The translations under genes and the position numbers were made by a program. From Herpetosiphon gulosus (GTDB taxonomy: Bacteria; Chloroflexota; Chloroflexia; Chloroflexales; Herpetosiphonaceae), in the NCBI RefSeq assembly GCF_039545135.1, contig NZ_BAABRU010000018.1:37994-101993 (forward strand): a stretch of 64,000 nucleotides of DNA. Direction: 5' to 3'. The notes beneath the pieces are model-generated. The model saw nothing but the letters and a program-made list of their open reading frames with translations. It did no database searches and was not told the origin of the DNA. This document shows, piece after piece, positions 1 to 9,661 of this stretch; the stretch's first letter is position 1, and each line of letters starts with the position of its first letter.

Positions 1-1418
1 CCAATTAAGCCCAAGGTCGAGGCACTGGTTAAACTCAGCAATAAACTGCTGGGGCTGGATGGTTGCCAACTCTGGATTACCCACCACGCCAAACCACCCG
101 CCACACTGCTTGCTCCCAGTACCTGCCCCATAAAACGCCAATCGAGCTTAATTGGTTGCTGAACGGTTTTTTGGGCCAGCCATGCCAAGGCCAAGGTTTC
201 GGCCCATAACGAAACGGTGGTTGCCCAACCAAGCCCAGCTAAGCCCCAACGTCGCCACCACAAGGCCAAGCCGATTTGCAATAACGCTCCGAGCACTCGC
301 ATCACACTGGGCCAACGGGTATCGCCCATGGCATAACTAAATCGAATCAACAAGGTACTTAATGCCAAAGCGGGCAAGCCTGGCAAGGCCGCCCATAAGG
401 CAGTGCTGGTCAACTGCACCGATTGTTGATCAAACGCGCCACGTTGCAGCAACAAGGCGACAATCTGTTGGCACAGCACCATTCCTAATACCATCAGTGG
501 CAAGGTTAGCAGTAACGACCAACGCCAACAACGGGCTAGCCATTGTTGCAAGGCCTGATAATTGCGTTGTAACACCAAGCTTGTCAGCACTGGAAACAAG
601 ACGCGACCTAGTACCTGCGGCAACAAAATAATTGGCACTTCAACAATTCGGCGGGCATAGGTTTGGGCTGCTACCGCGCCAGCGCCCACGGTTGAGGCAA
701 TTGCATTCTCAATCACGCTAATTAAATGCACCGATACTAGCGATGTTAATAACAATGGATAGGCATGCTGCAAAACTGTGGTTAATCGTGCTCCGCGCCA
801 GCGCCAACTTGGCAACCACGGCACATCGGCTTGTAACAACGGCATTAAGCGCAAAACCGCCCCGACCACCAAGCCCCAAGCCAAACCATACACGCTGCCA
901 GTTGCAATTAAGGCAATCACGGGAGCCAATTTCAACATCAAATCGGCCAAAGCTGGGCGGGTAAATTGCTCGAATGCTTGATACCACGCACCTAACACCG
1001 CAGTAAAACACATCACCGGAAAGGCCAATAAGCCAATTCGAATAATCGTGGCAGTCATCAACAGCGTTGGTTGATCGAAGCCTGGGCCAAATAAGTGGGC
1101 CAATTGCGCGGCATACAGCCAGCCCAAGCCTGTGAGTGGCACTGCCGCCAAGCTTACCAAGCCCAAGCTCGCGCGAAGTGTACGTGGGCTATTGGTTTGA
1201 TCGTGCAAAATCATGGGAACGAGGGTTGGTCCGGCAATATCGCCCAATAAGAATCCCATCAATAAAACCACCGCTGCTCCGGCCAAATAGGCATCAGCAG
1301 TCGTGCTTGTGCCAAAAAAATGAGCTAAAGCTACTTTTTCGGCAAACCCTAGCACTTTATAAGCGGCGGTTGCGGCAATCAAAATCAGCGATGTGCGAAA
1401 TAGGGTTTTTGGCTGCAT
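1..1418 (-). CDS. MurJ/MviN-type lipid II flippase (partial, runs off left edge)
   Basis: Integral membrane protein of the MATE-like MOP superfamily. MurJ members flip lipid-linked peptidoglycan precursor across the inner membrane, and relatives flip other polyprenyl-linked glycans. The minus-strand reading frame is open from an ATG at 1418 (start MQPKTLFRTSLILIAATAAY) through about 472 codons to the window edge, so the C-terminus is missing. Visible features are the N-terminal GFAEKVALAHFFGTS stretch, typical of where MviN proteins have K-x-G-x-x-R-x-x-x-x-A-x-x-F-G, and at least ten hydrophobic segments. Several strongly charged MurJ residues look replaced, so it could instead be a Wzx-like polysaccharide exporter. 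The sugar-transferase cluster starting 40 bp away in the opposite direction makes a surface-glycan role equally plausible. Confidence 0.75.
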   Translation of the reverse strand, partial: MQPKTLFRTSLILIAATAAYKVLGFAEKVALAHFFGTSTTADAYLAGAAVVLLMGFLLGDIAGPTLVPMILHDQTNSPRTLRASLGLVSLAAVPLTGLGWLYAAQLAHLFGPGFDQPTLLMTATIIRIGLLAFPVMCFTAVLGAWYQAFEQFTRPALADLMLKLAPVIALIATGSVYGLAWGLVVGAVLRLMPLLQADVPWLPSWRWRGARLTTVLQHAYPLLLTSLVSVHLISVIENAIASTVGAGAVAAQTYARRIVEVPIILLPQVLGRVLFPVLTSLVLQRNYQALQQWLARCWRWSLLLTLPLMVLGMVLCQQIVALLLQRGAFDQQSVQLTSTALWAALPGLPALALSTLLIRFSYAMGDTRWPSVMRVLGALLQIGLALWWRRWGLAGLGWATTVSLWAETLALAWLAQKTVQQPIKLDWRFMGQVLGASSVAGGLAWWVIQSWQPSSPSSLLLSLTSASTLGLI

Positions 1419-1457
1419 AGATACTCATTTAATTAAATTGCTCGTATAATTGACATT

Positions 1458-1955
1458 ATGCAACAGCAAACTGAACAATTAAGCGATGGGCAGCGGTTAA
1501 ATGCGGCGCAAATTTGGGCATTTTTAGCCAAAGCCTCGGTTGGCCGCTTGGCAACCCACGATCACGCTCGTAATCAGAGCAATCTTATACCACTGTTTTT
1601 TGTCTGCGAAGCGCCACATATTTATTTTGCCACCCAACCAGGCCACAAGCTGAATTTGTTGCGGCGCTATCCCCAAGGTGTGGGCTTGCAAGCCGATGCC
1701 TTTGAGCCAGAATCCTCAACCAGTGTCTTTGTTTGGGGGCGTTATCGCGATGTGCCGCTGGGCACGGAGTATGCCCATGCCACGCGGTTGCTGGCCTTCA
1801 AATATGGCACTGGCTTTTGGCAACAAATTCTTGATCAAGCCACTAAGGCCTTGAAGGCGGGGCCACGTGCGTTAATCACGACAATTAGCCAGGCCACCAC
1901 TGGTTGCATTCAAATCGAGCGGATCGGCGGGCGACGCTGGGAGCATGGCTTATGA
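1458..1955 (+). CDS. pyridoxamine-5'-phosphate-oxidase-like FMN-binding split-barrel protein
   Basis: 165 residues of the PPOX-like split beta-barrel family (FMN or F420 binding, NimA-like). The diagnostic N-terminal part is present: A-S-V-G-R-L-A-T (about residues 27-34), followed by N-L-I-P-L-F-F-V and Y-F-A-T-Q-P-G-H-K-L-N. In the family these form the flavin-binding strand and phosphate contact. A perfect TATAAT lies at 1445-1450, so transcription should begin almost at the ATG (1458). No ribosome site is visible, which suggests a leaderless mRNA. The stop overlaps the next start by ATGA, so the two are translationally coupled. The substrate is unknown. Confidence 0.8.
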   Translation: MQQQTEQLSDGQRLNAAQIWAFLAKASVGRLATHDHARNQSNLIPLFFVCEAPHIYFATQPGHKLNLLRRYPQGVGLQADAFEPESSTSVFVWGRYRDVPLGTEYAHATRLLAFKYGTGFWQQILDQATKALKAGPRALITTISQATTGCIQIERIGGRRWEHGL

Positions 1956-2359
1956 TGCGTATTTTAGCGCCAGCCGAAGCCTTGACCTTGCTCGATCAAC
2001 TATCGGTAATACGCATTGCAGGTTTTGATCAAGCACGATCTGCCAGTTATGCCGTGCCCTTGGCTTTTGTGCGGCGTGATCAAAGCCTGCTGATTGCTAT
2101 TCGCGCTACGGGCCGCTTGGCCCAGCTATTGCAACAGCAACCTCAAGGCTGGTGCATCGAAGCCGATCAGATTAACCCTGATTGGACGTTTCGCTCAGTT
2201 GTTGCTCAAGCCACAGCTCAGCTTTTGGCCGATCCACAGATTACGCTGGTGATGCTGGCTGAGCGCTATGGCCGCAATTGGCCGCAATGGCGACCGAATG
2301 CCCCAATTCAAGCCTTTTCATTGGAACTAGCGGCGATCCAAGGCCGCCACAAATCCTAA
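1952..2359 (+). CDS. second, divergent PPOX-like split-barrel protein
   Basis: 135 residues. The start is taken at ATG 1952, which overlaps the upstream stop by four bases; an open frame continues further 5' inside the upstream gene. The protein follows the plan of its neighbour (hydrophobic strand S-V-I-R-I-A-G-F, then Y-A-V-P-L-A-F-V and L-L-I-A-I-R-A-T-G-R), but the flavin-contact motif is degenerate. It looks like a diverged tandem duplicate. Split-barrel flavoproteins are usually dimers, so an obligate heterodimer with the upstream protein is a reasonable but untested inference. Function unknown. Confidence 0.65.
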   Translation: MMRILAPAEALTLLDQLSVIRIAGFDQARSASYAVPLAFVRRDQSLLIAIRATGRLAQLLQQQPQGWCIEADQINPDWTFRSVVAQATAQLLADPQITLVMLAERYGRNWPQWRPNAPIQAFSLELAAIQGRHKS

Positions 2360-2368
2360 GGAGCGCCG

Positions 2369-2809
2369 ATGATCACCGTTACCCGCGAACGCCAACTCCG
2401 CCGTCCAATCAGCGAACTCTGGCAACTCTTAGCCAATCCGCATAATTTGCCCCGAATTTTGCCGCGCATCGCCCGTGTCGAAGTTAGCGAGCTAGCCAAC
2501 GATCGCCAGCCGGTAACTGCCTATTTCGATTTTGGCATCCCGCTTGGTACGCAGGCCGCCCAAGGCACTTTTAGCCTGATCGAGCAGCAATCGATTCGCT
2601 TTGATGCCGAGCAACCCTTGCCGATTATGGCCCACTGGCAACTCCAAGCGCATGCCAATAACACCAAAGTACATGCCAGCCTCAGCTTCGATCTCAAACC
2701 AATTTTGGGGCCAGTCGCCAAAGTTGTACCAATGAGCCTCGTCAAAAGCGAAGTTTCGCGTGAACTTGAGCAAGCTCTTGCCCGTATCGAACGCCTGCGA
2801 CTGAGCTAG
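2369..2809 (+). CDS. SRPBCC / polyketide-cyclase-like protein
   Basis: 146 residues of the START/SRPBCC lipid-binding-like fold. The N-terminus I-T-V-T-R-E-R-Q-L-R-R-P-I-S-E-L-W-Q-L-L-A is the usual first strand plus the V-W-x-L-L helix, followed by N-L-P-R-I-L-P-R-I, and the protein ends in a long C-terminal helix. A good ribosome site (AAGGAG, 2358-2363) precedes the ATG. It follows the PPOX pair by 9 bp and precedes the sugar transferase by 10 bp, so the genes very likely form one operon. These domains bind hydrophobic ligands. No catalytic residue can be named here. Confidence 0.7.
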   Translation: MITVTRERQLRRPISELWQLLANPHNLPRILPRIARVEVSELANDRQPVTAYFDFGIPLGTQAAQGTFSLIEQQSIRFDAEQPLPIMAHWQLQAHANNTKVHASLSFDLKPILGPVAKVVPMSLVKSEVSRELEQALARIERLRLS

Positions 2810-2819
2810 AGGATGAATC

Positions 2820-3437
2820 ATGCCACCAAAGCCGCTTGCGCCAAGTAAACGCTGGTTTGATCTGATCGTCGCTGGCTTGGGCTTGCTACTGCTTAGCCCA
2901 TTGCTGCTGCTGATTTCCTTGGCGATCAAATTAACCTCGCGTGGCCCAATTTTCTACATTCGCCCCCGAGTTGGCCGCGATGGTCATGAATTTCCCTTCT
3001 ATAAATTTCGCACGATGGTGGTGAATGCTGAAGGCCAAGGCTTGGGCATTGAGGTTGCCCACAACGATCAACGCATTACCCGAGTTGGCCAATGGCTACG
3101 GCGTTGGAGTTTCGATGAATTGCCGCAATTATTGAATGTTGTGCGGGGTGAGATGAGCTTAATCGGTCCGCGCCCAAGCTTGCCCGACCAAGTAGCGCGT
3201 TATACTCCCGACCAGCGCCAACGTTTGGCGGTACGCCCAGGAATTACTGGCTGGGCTCAGGTTAATGGCCGCAACGACATCGATTGGGCTGCTCGGATTC
3301 AGCTTGATTGTTGGTATATTGAGCATTGGAGTTGGCGGCTTGATGGCTTGATTTTGTGGCGGACAATTGGAGCAATTTTGCGGCCAGTTGGCATTTATGG
3401 GCGCGATGGGGTGGCCAAAGATTTGCGGAGTAAATAA
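2820..3437 (+). CDS. PglC/WcaJ-type polyprenyl-phosphate sugar-1-phosphate transferase
   Basis: 205 residues, the minimal monotopic phosphoglycosyl transferase. It moves a sugar-1-phosphate from a nucleotide sugar to undecaprenyl phosphate at the inner membrane, the first step of glycan assembly. Seen in sequence: the N-terminal K-R-W-F-D-L-I-V re-entrant helix (about 11-35), G-P-I-F-Y-I-R-P-R-V-G, F-P-F-Y-K-F-R-T-M, the catalytic Asp-Glu of S-F-D-E-L-P-Q, then S-L-I-G-P-R-P and R-P-G-I-T-G-W-A-Q-V-N-G-R. The stop and the next ATG overlap (TAATG), tying it to the acetyltransferase as in pgl/NeuD-type clusters. The exact sugar is not predictable. Confidence 0.9.
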   Translation: MPPKPLAPSKRWFDLIVAGLGLLLLSPLLLLISLAIKLTSRGPIFYIRPRVGRDGHEFPFYKFRTMVVNAEGQGLGIEVAHNDQRITRVGQWLRRWSFDELPQLLNVVRGEMSLIGPRPSLPDQVARYTPDQRQRLAVRPGITGWAQVNGRNDIDWAARIQLDCWYIEHWSWRLDGLILWRTIGAILRPVGIYGRDGVAKDLRSK

Positions 3438-4069
3438 TGCGACCGGTGATTATTGTTGGCACTGGCGGCCATGCGCGTGAGGTGGCCGAAATTGTGCAAG
3501 CCCAACATCTGGCGGGCAAAGGCGGTCCGTTGCGTGGTATGCTCAGCGACGATGCTGCTCAGCATGGCACAAGCATTTTGGGTATTCGGGTTTTGGGGCC
3601 AATCGATTGGCTAAGCACCCGTTTGGCCCAAGTTCATGTGGTAATTGCGATTGGTGATAATGCCACTCGCCAACGCATCGCCCAACAATTTGGCGCAGAT
3701 TTACGATCGACCAGTGCAATCTCACCACAGGCGCTGGTTTCGCCGCATGCCACGATTGGTGCAGGCGCAATGATTTTTCCAAATGCAGTGGTTGGGCCGC
3801 TTGCCACCATTGGCGAACATAGCATCGTGAATGTTGGGGCGAGCGTTAGCCACGATAGCATAGTGGCGGCATTTTGCAATCTCAACCCTGGCTCGCGAGT
3901 TGCTGGCACATGCAAAATTGGCGAAGGCGTTTCGCTCGGGATGGGTACACAGGTCATTCAAGGCCGCAGCATCGGGGCATGGACGGTGGTTGGGGCTGGT
4001 GCAGTGGTTATTCGCGATTTGCCCGGCCAAGCCAAGGCAGTTGGTGTTCCCACGCGTTTGTTGGTTTGA
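3437..4069 (+). CDS. PglD/NeuD-type left-handed beta-helix acetyltransferase
   Basis: 210 residues. The N-terminal nucleotide-sugar domain is recognised by V-I-I-V-G-T-G-G-H-A-R-E-V-A-E-I (about 4-19). The C-terminal hexapeptide-repeat beta-helix runs from about residue 95, including S-P-H-A-T-I-G-A-G-A and the conserved N-V-G-A-S-V-S-H-D-S segment, whose His is the catalytic base in PglD/NeuD. Family members N-acetylate UDP-4-amino sugars or O-acetylate sialic acid. Directly downstream of and overlapping a PglC-type transferase, the likeliest role is making or decorating the sugar that the transferase loads. It is the last gene of the cluster. Confidence 0.88.
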   Translation: MRPVIIVGTGGHAREVAEIVQAQHLAGKGGPLRGMLSDDAAQHGTSILGIRVLGPIDWLSTRLAQVHVVIAIGDNATRQRIAQQFGADLRSTSAISPQALVSPHATIGAGAMIFPNAVVGPLATIGEHSIVNVGASVSHDSIVAAFCNLNPGSRVAGTCKIGEGVSLGMGTQVIQGRSIGAWTVVGAGAVVIRDLPGQAKAVGVPTRLLV

Positions 4070-4070
4070 T

Positions 4071-4272
4071 CCACGAAGGGCACGAAGAGCTGAAACCGCG
4101 AAGAACACGAAGATCGCGAAGGAGCTGTGGCTATAGACGCTAGGCTATCGGAACGACTGTAGGTATTTCCAACGCATCGCCGATAGTTGAGAGCCTTCAG
4201 CCAATAGCCACGCTTCGCTCTGTGCCTCTGCGTTAAATTTAGGCTTCATCCCTCATCCTTCATCCTTAAATT
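4071..4272. repeat. intergenic repeats: CACGAAG-word array, then a CATCC-word array
   Basis: Between the acetyltransferase stop and the tig terminator there is no gene. 4071-4127 holds a degenerate array of the word (C)CACGAAGGGCACGAAGAGC / CGCGAAGAACACGAAG. 4245-4269 holds CATCCCTCATCCTTCATCC. The same words recur between other genes in this window (12.0, 22.5, 28.4, 31.5, 36.7, 39.9 and 54.6-54.9 kb). Confidence 0.8.
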
Positions 4273-4307
4273 AAAAACCCCCTCGCCCAATTGCTTGGCC
4301 AAGGGGG
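4273..4307 (-). terminator. Rho-independent terminator of tig
   Basis: On the minus strand a C/G-rich stem (five C's at 4278-4282 against five G's at 4303-4307, extended by inner pairs such as GCCAAG/TTGGC) is followed by five T's (A's 4273-4277 on the plus strand). It lies 20 bp past the trigger factor stop. Confidence 0.85.
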
Positions 4308-4326
4308 CTTGATGCGGTTTTTTTAA

Positions 4327-5787
<1,461 letters not shown>

Positions 5788-5902
5788 ACGATCTCCAAAG
5801 TATATGTTATTTAAGCGATCTTTAACTATCGCCAACGAAGGCAGTCTAGCGTGACATTATACCAGAACATCGCTCAGGCGGGGCTAGCGAATCTGACGGT
5901 CA

Positions 5903-6016
5903 TGCCCTCACCCCCTAGCCCCCTCTCCCGCCCAGCGAGGCGAGGGGGAAACCCTCGATCATGAAGCATGAACGCCCCTCGCCCACCGCAGTGGGAGAGG
6001 GGCGGGGGCTAGGGCT
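5903..6016. repeat. MITE-like palindromic element, copy A
   Basis: About 114 bp with imperfect terminal inverted repeats (start TGCCCTCACCCCCTAGCCCC, end a complementary G-rich GGGGGCTAGGGC). Internal half-sites CCCGCCCAGCGAGGCGAGGGGG and CCGCAGTGGGAGAGGGG are shared with copies at 14267, 30815 and 54726. It carries no coding capacity. It fills most of the gap between tig and the cysteine desulfurase. Confidence 0.85.
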
Positions 6017-6026
6017 TACACTTAAT

Positions 6027-7223
6027 TTAATAAACAGTTTGTTCGGCCAAGAAATGGCGATACATTGGCGAAACTGCCCGCAAGCGCTCGACGATGGGCG
6101 GCAATAATTCTAAGACGCGCTCGATTTGCTCGACGGTGTTCTCGCGGCCAAGGGTCATTCGCAGGCTGCCATGGGCGCGTTCGGCGCTCAAGCCCAAGGC
6201 CATCAGCACATGCGATGGGTCAAGCGAGCCACTAGTGCAGGCCGAACCACTCGAGGCATAAATGCCCTGTTGATCAAGCAACAGCAACATGCTTTCGCCC
6301 TCAATAAAATCAAACGACATGTTGACATTATTGGGCAAACGCTGCGTGCGATGACCATTTAAATAGACATGGGGAATCGCTGCTTCAATCCCACTAATCA
6401 GCCGATCGCGCAAGCTGGTCAATTGATTGCTGCTCTGCGGCAATTCATCGACGGCAAGTTGCAAGGCTTTAGCTAGCCCAACAATCCCAGGCACATTTTC
6501 GGTGCCGGCGCGTAAACGCCGTTCCTGCGAGCCACCATTAATCAACGGTAGCAAGGGCACGCCGCGCCGCATATATAACGCCCCCACACCTTTCGGCCCA
6601 TAGAATTTATGCGCAGTCAGGCTCAACAAATCAACATTCAATTCTTTAACCTTAATTGGTTGCGCCCCGATCAACTGCACTGCATCGGTATGAAACAGCA
6701 CATCGTGCTCGCGACAGACCGCGCCCAATTCGGTAATCGGCTGAATTGTGCCAATCTCGTTGTTGGCGGCCATGATGCTGACCAACACGGTGGTTGGGCG
6801 CAACGCAGCCTGTAAATCAGCTACAGCAACCAAGCCAGTGCTATCGACTGGCAAGATCGTAATTTCAAAGCCAAAGCGTTCGAGGTATTCGACCGCATGC
6901 AGCACCGCGTGATGTTCGATTGCACTGGTGATGATGTGATTGCCTTTGCCTGCATCACGCTGAGCAAACGCCACACCCTTGATCGCCAAATTATCGGCTT
7001 CGGAGCCGCCGCTGGTAAACACAATTTCTTTGCGTTTGGCCCCCAACAAGCCTGCAACGGTTTCGCGGGCTTCATCTACGCCTTCGAGTGCTGCGCGGCC
7101 AAGCCGATAGATACTCGATGGATTGCCATAGGCCGTGTTGAAGTAGGGCAGCATGGCCTCAACCACCCTTGGATCGGTCGCAGTCGTCGCTGCATGATCT
7201 AAATAAATTGTTTCCGGAGCCAT
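6027..7223 (-). CDS. cysteine desulfurase, NifS/IscS family
   Basis: 398 residues. PLP enzyme that removes sulfur from cysteine and passes a persulfide to Fe-S cluster or tRNA-thiolation acceptors. Seen: the opening Y-L-D-H-A-A-T-T, S-G-G-S-E-A-D-N (70s), the histidines of E-H-H-A-V (103-107), the PLP lysine K206 in T-A-H-K-F-Y-G-P-K-G, and the catalytic loop cysteine C329 in S-S-G-S-A-C-T-S-G. The long loop around C329 makes it class I. AGGTGG precedes the ATG. No iscU, iscA or mnmA is adjacent, so which acceptor it serves cannot be told. Confidence 0.93.
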   Translation of the reverse strand: MAPETIYLDHAATTATDPRVVEAMLPYFNTAYGNPSSIYRLGRAALEGVDEARETVAGLLGAKRKEIVFTSGGSEADNLAIKGVAFAQRDAGKGNHIITSAIEHHAVLHAVEYLERFGFEITILPVDSTGLVAVADLQAALRPTTVLVSIMAANNEIGTIQPITELGAVCREHDVLFHTDAVQLIGAQPIKVKELNVDLLSLTAHKFYGPKGVGALYMRRGVPLLPLINGGSQERRLRAGTENVPGIVGLAKALQLAVDELPQSSNQLTSLRDRLISGIEAAIPHVYLNGHRTQRLPNNVNMSFDFIEGESMLLLLDQQGIYASSGSACTSGSLDPSHVLMALGLSAERAHGSLRMTLGRENTVEQIERVLELLPPIVERLRAVSPMYRHFLAEQTVY

Positions 7224-7436
7224 TCCAGACCACCTTTGATGCTAATTGCAAGTTTGTCGCTGGTTTGATTCTACCGCTTTTTAACCCCAACCTGCTGTAA
7301 ACATTTCGCTACATTCGGCCAAAACCGCAGCTTGGGTCACAACTTGCAATCGCTGGTTCATGATTGTTCAACGTGGGACGCTTAGGAATAATGGTATGCT
7401 AAGAGCACCTGAATCGCAACATTTGGAGGCATAATT

Positions 7437-8471
7437 ATGAACCAACGGCTTGATGTAGCTGTGATTGGCACTGGCAATTGGGGCACAACTTTGGCCTTGG
7501 TTTTAGCTCGCGGCGGGTGTAATGTCACGCTATTTGGCCGCAATCAAGCTGAAGTTGGGCAATTGCAGGCTGCTGGCGAAAACAGCCGTTTTTTGCCTGG
7601 GCAGCGCTTTCCAGCAAATTTGGGTTTAGCCTATGATCTTGCGCTGGCCGCTCAAGCCCAAGTTATTCTGCTCGCTGTGCCTTCGAAAACCATTCGCAGT
7701 AATGCATTGCAACTTGCCCCACAGCTCGCTCCCGATAGCATTATTTTGAGTTGCGCCAAAGGTATTGAGTCGGGTAGTCTTGAAACCATGAGCGAAGTGC
7801 TGGCCGAGGCACTTGCGCCGCATCCCCGTAGCTTGATTGGGGCGCTTTCGGGGCCAAATATTGCCAACGAAATTGCCCAAGGCTTGCCTGCAACCAGCGT
7901 TGTGGCATTGAGTGATGATCAAGCTGGTCAGCGGGCGCAGAGCTTGCTCACCACCAATCTTATGCGGATCTATCGTTCGAGTGATGTGGTTGGGGTTGAA
8001 CTGGGCGGAGCACTCAAAAATATTGTGGCGCTGGGCGCGGGCATTTGCGATGGCATGGGCTTGGGCGATAATGCCAAAGCGGCCTTTATCACCCGTGGTT
8101 TGGCCGAAATGACCCGCTTGGGCATGGCACGAGGCGCACATCCGCTGACTTTTGCGGGTTTGGCAGGCTTGGGAGATTTGATCGCCACTTGTGCCTCGCC
8201 GCATAGCCGCAACCGCCGTTTGGGCGAAGCGTTGGCGCGGGGTCAATCGCTCGAAACAGCTTTGGCTCAACTTGGGCAAGTGGCCGAAGGCGTGAATACC
8301 ACCGCCACCGCCCGCCAGCTTGCTGAGCAGTATGGGGTTGAATTGCCAATCGCTGATGAGTTGTATCGGGTGTTGTTTGAGGGCAAATCGCCGCAACAAG
8401 CTGGTCTTGATTTGATGCAGCGTGACCCCAAAAACGAATTAGCAGGCTTACAAGGGCTATTTTCAATCTAG
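7437..8471 (+). CDS. gpsA: NAD(P)-dependent glycerol-3-phosphate dehydrogenase
   Basis: 344 residues. Reduces dihydroxyacetone phosphate to sn-glycerol-3-phosphate, the backbone of membrane phospholipids. Seen: Rossmann motif V-I-G-T-G-N-W-G-T-T (8-17), L-S-G-P-N-I-A-N-E, the catalytic-lysine segment G-G-A-L-K-N-I-V-A-L-G-A-G, and G-D-N-A-K-A-A-F-I-T-R-G-L. Length is normal. GGAGG lies seven bases before the ATG, and a possible -10 TATGCT is at 7395-7400. A GNAT gene follows after 15 bp and is probably co-transcribed. Confidence 0.95.
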   Translation: MNQRLDVAVIGTGNWGTTLALVLARGGCNVTLFGRNQAEVGQLQAAGENSRFLPGQRFPANLGLAYDLALAAQAQVILLAVPSKTIRSNALQLAPQLAPDSIILSCAKGIESGSLETMSEVLAEALAPHPRSLIGALSGPNIANEIAQGLPATSVVALSDDQAGQRAQSLLTTNLMRIYRSSDVVGVELGGALKNIVALGAGICDGMGLGDNAKAAFITRGLAEMTRLGMARGAHPLTFAGLAGLGDLIATCASPHSRNRRLGEALARGQSLETALAQLGQVAEGVNTTATARQLAEQYGVELPIADELYRVLFEGKSPQQAGLDLMQRDPKNELAGLQGLFSI

Positions 8472-8486
8472 CAAGGGAGTTTGGGT

Positions 8487-8933
8487 ATGCAGGAGCTACG
8501 AACATTTAACCACAACCATCTCGCCGAATTGGCTCCTTTGATCGCCGCTAGTACCGCCGAAGGCTATAGCATGGTCCAACGTTTTTACGATGAATGGCAG
8601 AGTGGCGTACAAACATTTTCGCACCCAGGTGAAGGCTTTTGGGGCATTTGGCAGGGCCAGCGTTTGCGAGCGATTGGTGGCATCAGTCACGACCCCTATC
8701 AGCCAAGCATTCAGATTGGGCGCATTCGTCATGTGTATGTGCTGCCTGCCTGGCGGCGGCATGGTTTGGCTCAACAACTTGTGCTGCATAGCCTGAAGCA
8801 TGCTGCTGGCCACTTTGCGCAAATTAGCTTATACACCAGCAATCCAGCGGCGGCGCAATTGTATCTGCGTTGTGGTTTTGTGCCAGCGACGGGTTTGGTA
8901 CGCACGACCCATTGCTACAACTACCCAAGCTAG
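8487..8933 (+). CDS. GNAT-family N-acetyltransferase
   Basis: 148 residues from ATG 8487, chosen over an in-frame TTG at 8481 because GGAG lies eight bases upstream. The acetyl-CoA-binding core is visible as I-R-H-V-Y-V-L-P-A-W-R-R-H-G-L-A-Q-Q-L (motif A, R-x-x-G-L-A). The C-terminal N-P-A-A-A-Q-L-Y-L-R-C-G-F segment is motif B. The substrate is unknown. It follows gpsA closely with no terminator between them. Confidence 0.85.
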   Translation: MQELRTFNHNHLAELAPLIAASTAEGYSMVQRFYDEWQSGVQTFSHPGEGFWGIWQGQRLRAIGGISHDPYQPSIQIGRIRHVYVLPAWRRHGLAQQLVLHSLKHAAGHFAQISLYTSNPAAAQLYLRCGFVPATGLVRTTHCYNYPS

Positions 8934-9029
8934 CAGCGACATTGCTTTTAGGCCATTAGCATGAGCAATTTCGCGTATAATTCTCATCCGTTTCTCATCC
9001 AAAATATTAAATCGGCTTGACATATCAAT

Positions 9030-9058
9030 TTGCACAGAATCGATTTTGCTGGTATACT
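9030..9058 (+). promoter_or_regulatory. probable sigma70 promoter of rpsO
   Basis: TTGCAC (9030-9035), 17-bp spacer, TATACT (9053-9058). A better -35 hexamer, TTGACA at 9017-9022, is 30 bp from this -10 and cannot pair with it. The predicted transcript would have about an 80-nt leader before the rpsO GTG. Confidence 0.6.
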
Positions 9059-9145
9059 CGCAGCCAATGTGCCGCGAATGGCGTTGCACAGGGAAGGGTG
9101 GGAAAACCGGCATTCCCATGCCCAATTACTCTAAGGAGGCACACT

Positions 9146-9418
9146 GTGTCGCTGGAAAAAGATAAGTCAACCGTTATCAATAACTATAAACTGCACGAAT
9201 CAGATACTGGCTCGGCAGACGTACAAATTGCCCTTTTGACCGACCGCATCAACCAATTGATCGAGCACTTGAAGTTGCACAAGCAAGACCACCACTCACG
9301 TCGTGGTTTGCTGAAGTTGGTTGGTCGTCGCCGTCGCTTGTTGGCCTACCTGAGCAAAAAAGATAATGCTCGGTTCCGCGCTGTCAGCGAACGCTTGGGT
9401 CTGCGGATCAAAGCCTAA
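9146..9418 (+). CDS. rpsO: 30S ribosomal protein S15
   Basis: 90 residues from GTG 9146, preceded by AAGGAGG. S15 is a primary 16S rRNA binder of the 30S platform. The family core is intact: [37 protein letters not shown]. It is followed by a strong terminator and then pnp, the classic rpsO-pnp order in which pnp is partly read through. Confidence 0.97.
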   Translation: MSLEKDKSTVINNYKLHESDTGSADVQIALLTDRINQLIEHLKLHKQDHHSRRGLLKLVGRRRRLLAYLSKKDNARFRAVSERLGLRIKA

Positions 9419-9453
9419 ATTGGGTAGAGTGCTTGCAAAGCATGCTAAAATAT

Positions 9454-9487
9454 ACGTCTGGGAGTACAATTGCTCCCAGACGTTTTT
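9454..9487 (+). terminator. Rho-independent terminator between rpsO and pnp
   Basis: Stem ACGTCTGGGAG (9454-9464) pairs with CTCCCAGACGT (9473-9483) around an eight-base loop, then five T's (9483-9487). Confidence 0.92.
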
Positions 9488-9661
9488 GTGTTGAGCCGAA
9501 CATAGCCTCGCTGGCTCAATGATTGCAATACAAGAGGCGCACTGATGGTTTGTGGACGTTAGGAATTGGCGCGTGAACAGTGACAGGGAGTTGCTGTGCA
9601 GGCTCCAGTGCCTAACGCTCCACATTGTGAAGCACCCAAGTGGGGTGTTTGGAGGCACATT

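Noticed and set aside
9017..9058. TTGACA at 9017 as the rpsO -35 box
   Set aside because: The spacer to TATACT would be 30 bp; TTGCAC at 9030 gives 17 bp.
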